Positions 52,654 through 61,144 of a stretch of DNA of 64,000 bases are shown piece by piece. Origin of the DNA: Ilumatobacter fluminis (lineage in GTDB: Bacteria > Actinomycetota > Acidimicrobiia > Acidimicrobiales > Ilumatobacteraceae); the NCBI RefSeq assembly GCF_004364865.1, contig NZ_SOAU01000001.1, forward strand, positions 3,442,001-3,506,000, given 5' to 3'. Below the pieces are notes generated by a model. The model was not told where the DNA came from. It worked only from the letters and a program-made list of their open reading frames with translations, and searched no databases. How positions within the stretch are numbered: the stretch's first letter is position 1; each line of letters starts with the position of its first letter. A program made the position numbers and the translations under genes.

Positions 52654-54234
52654 TCACCCGTACGTCGCCAACAGCACCCAGCGCTGCTGTTCGAGCGCGA
52701 CGAGGTGCGCCACCCCGTGTTCGGTGACGAGCTGGAATCGCGCCAGACGACGCGCCCGATCGGACCACCATCGCTGCTCGACCGGCCAGGGCCCGACCCA
52801 CGCCCGCACGGCGTGGCGAGCGTGTCCGGCGACGAGCACGGCAGGTGCCTCGCTCACGTCACCACGCCCCGACACCCGCACCGGCGCTCCGCTCGCTCCG
52901 GCGACGACCACCTCGACCGGCTCGGCGTACACGACGGTCGGTGACGGCGCCGGAAGGGCGCCCGGCCACGGACCACCCGACGGCCGTGCCCGGTCGGCCA
53001 GCTCCTCGACGTCGATCGACGATGCGGGCTCCCACCGGTAGCGCTCGTCGGGCAGGCGCCCGCCGTTCCACACCGGCACGCGCACCTGGTCGTCACCGGC
53101 GAGGCCGGTGAGGCGAGCCACGGCACGGCCGGCGTCGAGGTCGGCCTGCGACCGTTCACCCCACAACCGCGACTGGACCCCGTCGTCGCTGCGGACCTCG
53201 TCGGGGATCAGGCGGACGAGCACGATGCCACCGGTGATGGCACCGGGTTGCGACACCCACCCGTCGAGCTGCCACCGGACGCGCTCGACCATCGACGTCG
53301 CCGACATCCCCCGGTCGCGGTACCAGGCCCGCTCGGACCGCTCCCCGTGTTCGGACTCGGCGACCACGACGAGTCGGGTGCACACCCGACCGTCGGCGGC
53401 CAACCCCCCGGCCAACTGGTCGGCCAACCGCTTGGCGACGAAGACGACCGTGTCGAGCTGGTGGATCGGGTCGTCGAAGGGGTGTTCGGCCCACCATTCG
53501 GGTGGCGGGTCGGTCGTGGCCAGCGCCCGATCGTCGGCACCGCTGGCGACCCGGTGGGCGCGACGGCCCTCGTCACCGAAGCGGGCGAACACGTCGCCGG
53601 GGTCGAGTTCGGCGACGTGCCCGAGGGTGCGGAGCCCCATCCGGACGAACAGGTCGACGAGGTCGGGGGTGATCTCTCCGAGGCCGGCGAGCCACGACAC
53701 GGGCAATCGGGCGACGAACTCGGGGCCGGCGTCCGGCTCGACGACGACGGTCCGCTCGGCGCGCCGCGACGCGACACGGGCGGCGATCGTGGCGGCCGAA
53801 CGACCGTCGGCGATCCCGACGGCGACCGGGGCGATCGGGCCGACCCGTTCGACGAGCTGATCGGCGAGTGAGCGGTCGCCGCCGAAGTAGCGCGACGGGC
53901 CGCGGGCGGCGACGGCGATCAGGCCGGGTTCGACGATCTCGAGCCGAGGCGCCATGTCAGCGACCAGGCGGACGACCGGCTCGAACTCGCGTGCGTCACG
54001 ATCGGGGTCGTGCTCGAACAGGTCGAGTTCGGGGCAGATCGACTGGGCCTGCCGGCGGCGGTGGCCGACCTGCACCCCGACCTCGCGGGCCGGTGGATTG
54101 GCGGCGACGACCCGGTTGGCGTGCAGCACCACCGACGGCCGTTCCGGGTCGGCGTGCGCGGCGACGACCGGCCAATCGGGGCACCAGACGGCGACCATCC
54201 GGGTCGGCACCGCTCGGGTCGACGCGGTGGACAT
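52654..54234 (-). CDS. imuB: ImuB, inactive Y-family polymerase subunit of the SOS mutasome
   Basis: 526 residues. Y-family fold whose catalytic start is altered: VAVWCPDWPVVAA replaces the usual DxDxFFASVE, so it cannot polymerise. It bridges DnaE2 and the sliding clamp in lesion bypass. VGIADGRSAATIAARVAS, LAGLGEITPDLVDLFVRMGLRTLGHVA (HhH) and the palm/little-finger regions follow. The open frame reaches 54777, but ATG 54234, 4 bases after the imuA' stop, gives the normal ImuB length. It is in an operon with imuA' under the LexA box at 54969-54982; dnaE2 is 4 kb away on the same strand. Confidence 0.9.
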   Translation of the reverse strand: MSTASTRAVPTRMVAVWCPDWPVVAAHADPERPSVVLHANRVVAANPPAREVGVQVGHRRRQAQSICPELDLFEHDPDRDAREFEPVVRLVADMAPRLEIVEPGLIAVAARGPSRYFGGDRSLADQLVERVGPIAPVAVGIADGRSAATIAARVASRRAERTVVVEPDAGPEFVARLPVSWLAGLGEITPDLVDLFVRMGLRTLGHVAELDPGDVFARFGDEGRRAHRVASGADDRALATTDPPPEWWAEHPFDDPIHQLDTVVFVAKRLADQLAGGLAADGRVCTRLVVVAESEHGERSERAWYRDRGMSATSMVERVRWQLDGWVSQPGAITGGIVLVRLIPDEVRSDDGVQSRLWGERSQADLDAGRAVARLTGLAGDDQVRVPVWNGGRLPDERYRWEPASSIDVEELADRARPSGGPWPGALPAPSPTVVYAEPVEVVVAGASGAPVRVSGRGDVSEAPAVLVAGHARHAVRAWVGPWPVEQRWWSDRARRLARFQLVTEHGVAHLVALEQQRWVLLATYG

Positions 54235-54238
54235 GGCG

Positions 54239-54955
54239 TCAACTCGCTCGGTGGAGATCGACCGTGTCGTGACGGTCGACGTCGTCGGCACGATGGTCGA
54301 CCGGGTGCACGCCGGTCTGCACCACGTCGACCCGACCGTCGGGACCGGGCAACCAGCAGTCGATCGTGACCGGCCGGGGGACGCGACGCCCGGCCGAACC
54401 GATCGTGACCCGGCGGGCCATGAGCCTGCCGCTCCCCTGCTCGATGCCGATCCAGGCGACCTCGTCGGTCGACAGGTCGATGTCGGCCCCGATCGACGGT
54501 GCGTGTTCACCGACCGGGGGGACGGCGAGCAGGACGCCACCGCGCGCCTGCAGACGCTGTCGGAGTTTGCGCATCTGGCGATCGGCGCCACGCGGCGGGC
54601 AGGTGAGCAGGAGCTCGAACCCGTCGGCCGCAGCGGCGAGCCGTTCCGCCCATTCGACCGGCCCCGATGCCGGGATCTGCACGATGCGCTCGGGAGCGAT
54701 CCCGTGTTCGATCGCTGCTTCGACACCGAAGCCGTCGACCCCGACCACCGCCAACCAGGCACCGTCGGCGACACCACGGGCGGCGGTGGCGATGGCGAGC
54801 GAACGAGCCGCCACGCCTGCGAACGACACGACGTGGCCGCGACGGAGGCCGGCGTCGGGGAACAGGGGTGTCAGCGCCGGCTCGACCGCGATCGCACGGT
54901 CGCGGACCGGGACCAAGTCGGAGGTCCGGATGACGGAGGGAAGGCTGGCGGCCAC
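54239..54955 (-). CDS. imuA': ImuA'-type RecA-fold protein of the SOS mutasome
   Basis: 238 residues. A RecA-like fold lacking a clear Walker A: LFPDAGLRRGHVVSFAGVAARSLAIATAARG, AWLAVVGVDGFGVEAAIEHGIAPERIVQIP, FELLLTCPPRGADRQMRKLRQRLQARGGVLLAVP. This matches actinobacterial ImuA' (SulA/RecA-like), which binds ImuB and is needed for induced mutagenesis. The GTG start has GATAAT 8 bases upstream and a LexA box overlapping that. First gene of the imuA'-imuB operon. Confidence 0.85.
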   Translation of the reverse strand: MAASLPSVIRTSDLVPVRDRAIAVEPALTPLFPDAGLRRGHVVSFAGVAARSLAIATAARGVADGAWLAVVGVDGFGVEAAIEHGIAPERIVQIPASGPVEWAERLAAAADGFELLLTCPPRGADRQMRKLRQRLQARGGVLLAVPPVGEHAPSIGADIDLSTDEVAWIGIEQGSGRLMARRVTIGSAGRRVPRPVTIDCWLPGPDGRVDVVQTGVHPVDHRADDVDRHDTVDLHRAS

Positions 54956-54963
54956 CCGGACAG

Positions 54964-54982
54964 ATTATCGAACATGTGTTCG
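54964..54982 (-). promoter_or_regulatory. LexA box abutting the imuA' -10
   Basis: CGAACATGTGTTCG (54969-54982), an SOS box with the same halves as at dnaE2, overlapping by one base GATAAT (54964-54969), the predicted -10, 8 bases before the GTG start. Confidence 0.82.
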
Positions 54983-55049
54983 CTTGTCGACTCGCTGCCG
55001 ACCGATGTGAAGCCCTGATGTGACGACCCGACGATCGGGTCGAGGACGA

Positions 55050-55511
55050 TCAGCCTTGCTTCGCCTTCCAGCGTTCGCGGGCGGCGCGGCTGCGCTCGAG
55101 CAGGTGTGCCGGGACGCGCTTGGCGGCCTCGGACAACTCGGCGTCGCCCTCGCCGCCGCCACCCGACGATTCGGCGGCGGGCTCGTCGGGCTGCAGGTCT
55201 TCGAACGACGGCGGCTGCACACCCGGCTTCCAGTACCGGTACATCTCGGCGACGATCGGGGCGAGGCCGTCGGTGTCGTGGCCCTTGGCCACGTCGACCG
55301 TGACCACGTTGGCGTACACGTGCACCGCACCGACCTGGCCGGTGTCGAACAGCAGGCTCGCGAGGCGGGCGCCCGGCGTGTCGATGCCGACCGTGTCGGC
55401 CGACGACCCGTACCGCTCGTGGCCCATCCCCGAGAGGGAACGATTCAGTTCGAACCGCACCACACCCGGCGTGGCACTCGGCTTTTCGACGACTCCGACG
55501 AGCTGACCCAT
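55050..55511 (-). CDS. NifU/Nfu N-terminal-like domain protein
   Basis: 153 residues. TPGVVRFELNRSLSG, ARLASLLFDTGQVGAVHVYANVVTVDVAKGHDTDGLAPIVAEMYRYW follows the Nfu N-terminal pattern (strand, helix, V..V.I...VTV). The NifU C-terminal CxxC domain is absent, so a role in Fe-S assembly is only possible. The C-terminal 50 residues are Gly/Glu-rich with a basic helix (AAKRVPAHLLERSRAARERWKAK). ATG 55511 is chosen; the frame continues upstream through the inverted repeat at 55574-55623. Confidence 0.72.
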   Translation of the reverse strand: MGQLVGVVEKPSATPGVVRFELNRSLSGMGHERYGSSADTVGIDTPGARLASLLFDTGQVGAVHVYANVVTVDVAKGHDTDGLAPIVAEMYRYWKPGVQPPSFEDLQPDEPAAESSGGGGEGDAELSEAAKRVPAHLLERSRAARERWKAKQG

Positions 55512-55573
55512 AGGGATCACAGGATAACCACGGCGATGCCGAGCGTTGCAGTGCGCTCGCGGCTCGCCGTTCA

Positions 55574-55623
55574 CGTTCATGTCGCGCTGAGTTCCCTCTG
55601 CGGAACTGAGCGCGACATGAACG
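55574..55623. repeat. Long inverted repeat between divergent genes
   Basis: 22-base arms (55574-55595 and 55602-55623) with a 6-base centre and a single mismatch, between the NifU-N gene and trkH. Since the flanking genes diverge, it is not a terminator of either. Confidence 0.6.
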
Positions 55624-55668
55624 GACGGTGGTGACTCGGCGACGACGGGGACGCGGGTGTTGCGACAG

Positions 55669-55674
55669 TACGCT
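55669..55674 (+). promoter_or_regulatory. Predicted leaderless -10 (trkH)
   Basis: TACGCT, 8 bases before the GTG at 55683. Confidence 0.35.
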
Positions 55675-55682
55675 CCGATTTC

Positions 55683-57023
55683 GTGGTCATCCGGCGAGCA
55701 CTCGGTGCGATCCGCAACCCGGCACAGCTCGTCCTCGCCGCTTTCGTCACCCTGATCCTCGTCGGGACGGCCCTGCTGTCGTTGCCGTTCGCCTGGGACG
55801 ACGACTCGTCCCATCGGTTCGTCGACGCATTGTTCTGGTCGACCTCGGCGTCGACGGTCACCGGGCTCGGCACGACCGACATGTCGGGGTTCTCGCTGTT
55901 CGGAGAACTCGTGCTCCTCGGCCTGATCCAGCTCGGCGGCTTCGGCATCATGACGATCGGCTCGGTGTTCGCCCTCGTCGCCTCACGGCGGATCGGGCTC
56001 CGCCAGCGGATGCTCGCCCAGGCCGAGATCGGGGCGGTCGACATCGGCGAGCTCCGCAGCCTGATCGGGGCGATCGCCAAGATCACCGTCGGGGTCGAAC
56101 TCGGCATCGCCACGATCCTGTTCGTCCGGTTCGTCGCCCACGACGACATCGGCGTCGCACGAGCGGCCTACAGCGGCCTCTTCCACGGCGTGTCGGCGTT
56201 CAACAACGCCGGCATCTCCCTCTACTCCGACAGCCTGGTGCAGTTCGCCGACGACCCGTTCGTGGTGTTCCCGATCACGTTCGCGTTCATCATCGGCGGA
56301 TTCGGCTTCCCGGTCCTCGTCGAGTTCGGCCGCCGGATCAAGCCCCGGCGGTGGAGTCTCCACACCCGCATCACCGTCGCGGCCACCGCCGTGCTGCTCG
56401 TCGCCGGACCGTTCCTCGTGCTCGTGCTCGAATGGACCAACGTCGACACGCTCGGTCCGATGGGGATCTGGGACAAGCTGCAGGCCGCCTGGTTCCAGGG
56501 CGTCACGCCGCGCACCGCCGGCTTCAACACGATCGACATCGGCGCGATGCACGACGAGACCCTCAACATCATGACGTGCCTGATGTTCATCGGCGCCGGG
56601 CCGGCGTCGACCAGCGGCGGCATCAAGGTCACCACCTTCGCCGTGCTCGGTTTCGCGATGTGGTCGGAGGTGCGCGGCGACAGCGACATCAACATCTTCC
56701 GCCGTCGACTCCCGGTCGGGATCTCGCGTCAGGCGATGACGATCGCACTGCTGTCGCTCACGATCGTGTTCACGACCGCCGTCATCCTCGACACGATCTC
56801 GCCGTTCAGCTTCACCCAGACGTCGTTCGAGGCGGCGTCGGCGTTCGGCACGGTCGGGCTCTCGACCGGGATCACCGGTGCACTCCCGACGTTCGGCCAA
56901 CTGGTGCTGGTCGTCGTCATGCTCGCCGGCCGGATCGGACCCACCACGTTCGTGATGGCGCTCGCACTCCGTCAGCGGCAGCGGGCGTACGCTTTCCCCG
57001 AGGAACGCCCGATCATCGGGTGA
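55683..57023 (+). CDS. trkH: TrkH/KtrB-family potassium uptake channel subunit
   Basis: 446 residues with about eight or more TM segments arranged as four M1-P-M2 repeats. Filter-region Gly motifs are visible: STVTGLGTTD, SAFNNAGISLY, TPRTAGFNTIDIG and SAFGTVGLSTGIT. It conducts K+ (or Na+/K+) inward, gated by a cytoplasmic RCK ring. The ring protein TrkA is encoded 35 bases downstream, so the two genes form a complete two-component Trk/Ktr system. The GTG start has no Shine-Dalgarno. Confidence 0.93.
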   Translation: MVIRRALGAIRNPAQLVLAAFVTLILVGTALLSLPFAWDDDSSHRFVDALFWSTSASTVTGLGTTDMSGFSLFGELVLLGLIQLGGFGIMTIGSVFALVASRRIGLRQRMLAQAEIGAVDIGELRSLIGAIAKITVGVELGIATILFVRFVAHDDIGVARAAYSGLFHGVSAFNNAGISLYSDSLVQFADDPFVVFPITFAFIIGGFGFPVLVEFGRRIKPRRWSLHTRITVAATAVLLVAGPFLVLVLEWTNVDTLGPMGIWDKLQAAWFQGVTPRTAGFNTIDIGAMHDETLNIMTCLMFIGAGPASTSGGIKVTTFAVLGFAMWSEVRGDSDINIFRRRLPVGISRQAMTIALLSLTIVFTTAVILDTISPFSFTQTSFEAASAFGTVGLSTGITGALPTFGQLVLVVVMLAGRIGPTTFVMALALRQRQRAYAFPEERPIIG

Positions 57024-57058
57024 TGCCGCTGCGGCGGCCAGGAGCACCACGGAGCACG

Positions 57059-57766
57059 ATGCCCGACAAGATCATCAACACCATGCTGGGTGGGCTGACC
57101 CACGAGCGGGTCCGCCACGAGGGCGAGATCATCGTGATCGGTCTGGGCCGGTTCGGGTCGGCCCTGGCGACCACCCTCATCGAGCTCGGTTACGAGGTGC
57201 TCGGCGTCGACTCGAATCCGGAGATCGTCCAGAACCAGTCGGGCAACCTGACCCACGTCGTGCAGGCCGACACGACCAACGTCCGGGCACTGCGCCAGAT
57301 CGGTGCCGCCGATGCCGTCACCGCCGTCGTGTGCATCGGCACCGGCATCGAGGCGAGCGTCCTCACCACCGCGGCACTCGCCGACCTCGGCGTGAAGAAC
57401 ATCTGGGCCAAGGCGATCACCGAACCGCACGGCCACATCCTCCGTCGGGTCGGCGCGCACAACGTCGTGTTCCCCGAGGCCGACATGGGCCAACGCGTCG
57501 CCCACCTGGTGACCGGCCAACTGCTCGAGTTCCTGGCCCTCGACGAGGACTTCGTGATCGGCGAGCTGGCGGCACCCGACGAACTGATCGGTGTTCCCTT
57601 GGGCAACACGAACCTGCGCGCCCAGTACAAGGTGACCGTCGTGTGCGTGAAGCCGGCGGGCGGGCAGTTCACGTACGCCGACCGCGACACCGTGCTGTCG
57701 AAGAGCGACCTGATCGTGATCGCCGGCCACCGCGCCGACGTCGAACGCTTCAGCGAACGCGACTGA
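57059..57766 (+). CDS. trkA: TrkA/KtrA-type RCK regulatory subunit
   Basis: 235 residues. RCK_N Rossmann domain with EIIVIGLGRFGSALATTLIELGYEVLGVDSN (NAD(H)/ATP-binding Gly motif) and RCK_C from about 150 (EDFVIGELAAPDELIGVPLGNTNLR). A single RCK pair, as in KtrA, rather than the tandem TrkA of E. coli. It forms the cytoplasmic gating ring of the TrkH channel encoded just upstream. ATG 57059 has GGAG upstream; an in-frame ATG at 57023 overlapping the trkH stop (TGATG) would add 12 residues. Confidence 0.92.
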   Translation: MPDKIINTMLGGLTHERVRHEGEIIVIGLGRFGSALATTLIELGYEVLGVDSNPEIVQNQSGNLTHVVQADTTNVRALRQIGAADAVTAVVCIGTGIEASVLTTAALADLGVKNIWAKAITEPHGHILRRVGAHNVVFPEADMGQRVAHLVTGQLLEFLALDEDFVIGELAAPDELIGVPLGNTNLRAQYKVTVVCVKPAGGQFTYADRDTVLSKSDLIVIAGHRADVERFSERD

Positions 57767-57775
57767 CCATCCGAG

Positions 57776-58924
57776 TCAGCGACCTTCGAGCGCGTCGGCG
57801 AGCACGTCGGGGAAGCGGTCGGGGGTACAGCTCATGACCGTCGCGCCGAGGGCGGCGAGGTCGGCGGCCGCCTGCTGATCGTGCACCGGCGCACCCTCGT
57901 CGCTCAGCGCGAGCAGACACAACACCCGCACGCCCGACTGCACCATCCGGGCGACACGTGCCCGCATCAGGTCGGCGTTGCCGCCCTCGAACAAGTCGCT
58001 GATCAGCACCAGCACGGTCTCGTTCGGGCGGGTGATCAGTCGGCGGCAGTAGCCGAGCGCCTCGGCGATGTCGGTGCCGCCACCGAGCTGCACGCCGAAC
58101 AGGACGTCGACGGGATCGTGCAGCACCGGGGTGAGATCGGTGACCGAGGTGTCGAACGCGATCAGCTGGGTCCGCAACGCCGGCAGCTGCGCCAACACCG
58201 CACCGAACAGCGACGCGTACACGACGCTGTCGGCCATCGAGCCCGACTGGTCGACAGCGATGACAACGTCTTTCGCCAAGCTGCGCTGGCGTCGACCGAA
58301 ACCGACGAGCCGTTCGGGGATAACGGTGCGGTAGTCGGGCTGGTAGTGCCGCAGGTTGGCGTGCACGGTGCGACCCCAGTCGACGTCGCCGGCACGTGGT
58401 CGGCGGGTCCGGTTGGCGCGTGCCAGGGCGCCGTGTACGGCGGCGCGGGTGCGGTCGGTCAGACGCCGTTCGAGATCGGCGAGGACGGAGGCGATCACCT
58501 GGCGGGCCGTCGCTCGCGTCTCGTCGGGCAAGAGGTGGTTGAGCTCGACGAGCGTCGTGACGAGGTGCAGGTCGGGTTCGATCGACTCGAGCAGCTCGGG
58601 TTCGAGCAGGAGCTGCTTCAGGTCGAGCCGGTCGATCGCATCGCGCTGCATCACCTGCACCACCGGGGTCGGGAAGTAGGTGCGGATGTCGCCCAACCAG
58701 CGCGCGACGCGAGGCGCCGACTTGCCGAGACCGCCCGCCCGGCCGCTCCCACGACCACCCCGCCGTGGCTGCGACTCCTGGTCGTAGACAGCGCCCATGG
58801 CGGCGTCGATGCGGACGTCGTCACCGTTCAGGCCGGCGCCGGTGCCGTCGGCGTCGCCGCCACCGAGCACGAGCCGCCACCGCCGCATCCGCTCGGCCTC
58901 CGACACCCGCTGCGGATCGCTCAC
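57776..58924 (-). CDS. VWA-domain protein of a MoxR-DUF5682 operon
   Basis: 382 residues. The C-terminal von Willebrand A domain has an intact MIDAS: DVVIAVDQSGSMADS, then LGGGTDIAEALGY and VLISDLFEGG. The N-terminal 190 residues are helical and charged with a Gly/Arg-rich patch (QPRRGGRGSGRAGG), then a conserved LDLKQLLLEPELLESI segment. The gene starts with GTGA overlapping the stop of the DUF5682 gene. VWA proteins commonly work with MoxR-type ATPases to remodel or insert metal into target proteins. Confidence 0.9.
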   Translation of the reverse strand: MSDPQRVSEAERMRRWRLVLGGGDADGTGAGLNGDDVRIDAAMGAVYDQESQPRRGGRGSGRAGGLGKSAPRVARWLGDIRTYFPTPVVQVMQRDAIDRLDLKQLLLEPELLESIEPDLHLVTTLVELNHLLPDETRATARQVIASVLADLERRLTDRTRAAVHGALARANRTRRPRAGDVDWGRTVHANLRHYQPDYRTVIPERLVGFGRRQRSLAKDVVIAVDQSGSMADSVVYASLFGAVLAQLPALRTQLIAFDTSVTDLTPVLHDPVDVLFGVQLGGGTDIAEALGYCRRLITRPNETVLVLISDLFEGGNADLMRARVARMVQSGVRVLCLLALSDEGAPVHDQQAAADLAALGATVMSCTPDRFPDVLADALEGR

Positions 58925-61140
58925 GACGACACCTCCGACGACACCTTCGACGAGTGCACGGCGAGACCGAGCAGGTGTCGCACCGTGGTGAGTGCGGCGT
59001 CGACACGGGAGGCGTCGAGATCGGGCCCGTAGCCGGCGACGGCGTCGCGTTGTTCACCGGCCACGAGTCGCCCGAGTTGGCGTCGCTCGGCCGACTCGAA
59101 CGCGCCGAACGTCCGCCGGAGCAGCGGCACGGTCTCGTCGAACGCCTGCGGCGCAAGCGACGACAGCCAGCGGTCGACCACGGCGAGCAGGTCGGTGTCG
59201 TGCACCAGCACGGCACCGCTCCCGGCCAGGAATCCCTCGACGAACGCAGCACCGGCCGCCGGCGGTGTGCCGCCAGAGAGGGCGCGGCCGAGTCGGCGCT
59301 CGACGGTGCCGCTGTCCCACCGGCCGGCGTCGTGCAGGATGCGGGTCGCCCGGCCGTGCACCAGCCCGTGCCCGGCGATCTCGGCGAGCTGCTCGAGCAC
59401 CTCCGGGTAGGCACGTCGGCGAGCGGCGTGGTCGACCAGGGCGAGCGCCTGCTGCGCCTCGCTGAGTCGTTCGACCATCAACGCCGCGGCGTCGTCGTCG
59501 AGCGAGGCACAGGCCGGCACGAGTCCGGCCAGCACCCGGACGACGAGACCGTCGAACACCGAGGCGAGCGCATCGCGATCGGTCGTGCGCACGTCGCCGT
59601 ACCGCTGCGCGGTGGCCAGCGGGCCGAGTGCCGCCATGAGGTCGCCGACGTCGGGGTCGTGGGCCGCCCGCGTCGCGAGCTCGTGGACGATCGGGTCGAC
59701 GGCGTCGGGGAGATCGGCCAGCAGGGCCAGGTCGAGCGACGACGCCAGATCGACGAGCCGGCTGGCGTCGCCGGACCGCTCGACCAGGCGACGGGTGGCC
59801 GCCTGCTCGACGGTGGTGCCGTACCCGGCGTACTCGATGATTCGGATCGACCACTCGGGCCGCCACGCCAGCTCCCAGGTCTCGCGGAACGTACCGCTCG
59901 AACCGCGGCCGTCGGTGAGGGTGCCCCACGGCACCCCGATCGCGGTCAGCTGGTGCAGCAGGTGCGAGCGGCGCAACCCGTTCGGGGTCCGGAGGTCGAG
60001 TTCGACCGTCGTGTCGCCCGACTCGGGCTTGAGCCGCGCCGAACGCTGCCGTTTGGCGAGATCGCGGGCGAGGGGCACCTGCGGGGCGTCGTCGGGTACG
60101 CCACCGATCGCGTCGCCGACGACGAGCTCGCGCCGCACGAGGGGCCGGCCGCCCATCACCGCGTCGGCGGCGTCGAGCACCTCGTCGAGCCCGGCGTGCG
60201 GGCGTTGCCGGAGAGCGGCGAGGGCGTCGGCCATTCGGGTCGCGGCGATCAGATGGTCGGGCGAGGCGGACAGGTCGGCGCGGCGCAGCACCTGGGCGGC
60301 GTCGACGAAGAACCGGGCGACGCCGTCGGGGCCGGGGTGGCGGAAGACGTGGTCGTACCAGCCGGGGCTGCGCACACCGGCGCCGTAGCCGGTTGCCGTG
60401 GCGAGCCGCTGGTGGGTCCACGGCACCCAGCTGACCGCCACCTTCACCTTGGGCAGTCCGCGCAGCGTCGCGTTGTCGGCGGTGGCGGTCGTGGCCCCCG
60501 ACGCAGTGACGTCGAGGGCGGGCACGTGCCACGCCCCGCACACCACGACCACTCGGTCGTGCTCCTTCAGCCCGGCCCTGATGCGCTTGCGCATGTGGGC
60601 CTCCCGCTGCTCCTCGCCAGTGGAGGTGATCGTGCCGGAGCGGACTGCCGCCATTGCCTCGGCGACCGCCTCGAACGCGGGAAGGCCGTCGCCACGGTGT
60701 TCGATCACGTCCTCCCACCACCGCTCGGCATCGGGCTCGCCGGCTGCGGCGGCGAGTGCACCGAGCGGGTCGACCGGTGCCCCACCTGCGTCGGTGAGCC
60801 GTTCGTCGTCGGGACCGCCGGCGAGGGTGTTGGCGAGCGGCAGGTCGATCGCCTCGACGGGAACCCGGTGCTCGTTCGCCCATCGGATTGCCTGCCACTC
60901 GGGGCTGAACGACGCCAGCGGGGCGAACACCGCCCGGTGTGGCTGGTCGAGCACGTGGCCGAGCAGTGCGACCGGCGGGACGAGCCCCTCGGATCCGACC
61001 CACTCGAACGCTGCCGTCGTCTCGGCGGGCGACTCGACCAGGACGACGTCGGGCGCCAGCTCGTCGAGCGCGGCGAGCACCGACCGGGCCGAGCCCGGCC
61101 CGTGGTGCCGGATCCCGAGCAGGTGCAGCTGCGCCACCAC
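58921..61140 (-). CDS. DUF5682-family protein (TraB/ChaN-like N-terminus)
   Basis: 739 residues. The start LHLLGIRHHGPGSARSVLAALDELAPDVVLVESP resembles the GxxHxGPGSAR...VLVE pattern of the EreA/ChaN/TraB superfamily, whose members are metal-dependent hydrolases or haem-binding proteins. CGAWHVPAL could supply another ligand His. The rest is largely helical with no known domain; WVPWTHQRLATATGYGAGVRSPGWYDHVF is a conserved DUF5682 block. No TM segments or signal. GTG 61140 follows the MoxR stop by 4 bases. The MoxR-DUF5682-VWA order is a recurring actinobacterial unit whose client is unknown. Confidence 0.85.
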   Translation of the reverse strand: MVAQLHLLGIRHHGPGSARSVLAALDELAPDVVLVESPAETTAAFEWVGSEGLVPPVALLGHVLDQPHRAVFAPLASFSPEWQAIRWANEHRVPVEAIDLPLANTLAGGPDDERLTDAGGAPVDPLGALAAAAGEPDAERWWEDVIEHRGDGLPAFEAVAEAMAAVRSGTITSTGEEQREAHMRKRIRAGLKEHDRVVVVCGAWHVPALDVTASGATTATADNATLRGLPKVKVAVSWVPWTHQRLATATGYGAGVRSPGWYDHVFRHPGPDGVARFFVDAAQVLRRADLSASPDHLIAATRMADALAALRQRPHAGLDEVLDAADAVMGGRPLVRRELVVGDAIGGVPDDAPQVPLARDLAKRQRSARLKPESGDTTVELDLRTPNGLRRSHLLHQLTAIGVPWGTLTDGRGSSGTFRETWELAWRPEWSIRIIEYAGYGTTVEQAATRRLVERSGDASRLVDLASSLDLALLADLPDAVDPIVHELATRAAHDPDVGDLMAALGPLATAQRYGDVRTTDRDALASVFDGLVVRVLAGLVPACASLDDDAAALMVERLSEAQQALALVDHAARRRAYPEVLEQLAEIAGHGLVHGRATRILHDAGRWDSGTVERRLGRALSGGTPPAAGAAFVEGFLAGSGAVLVHDTDLLAVVDRWLSSLAPQAFDETVPLLRRTFGAFESAERRQLGRLVAGEQRDAVAGYGPDLDASRVDAALTTVRHLLGLAVHSSKVSSEVSS

Positions 61141-61144
61141 AACC

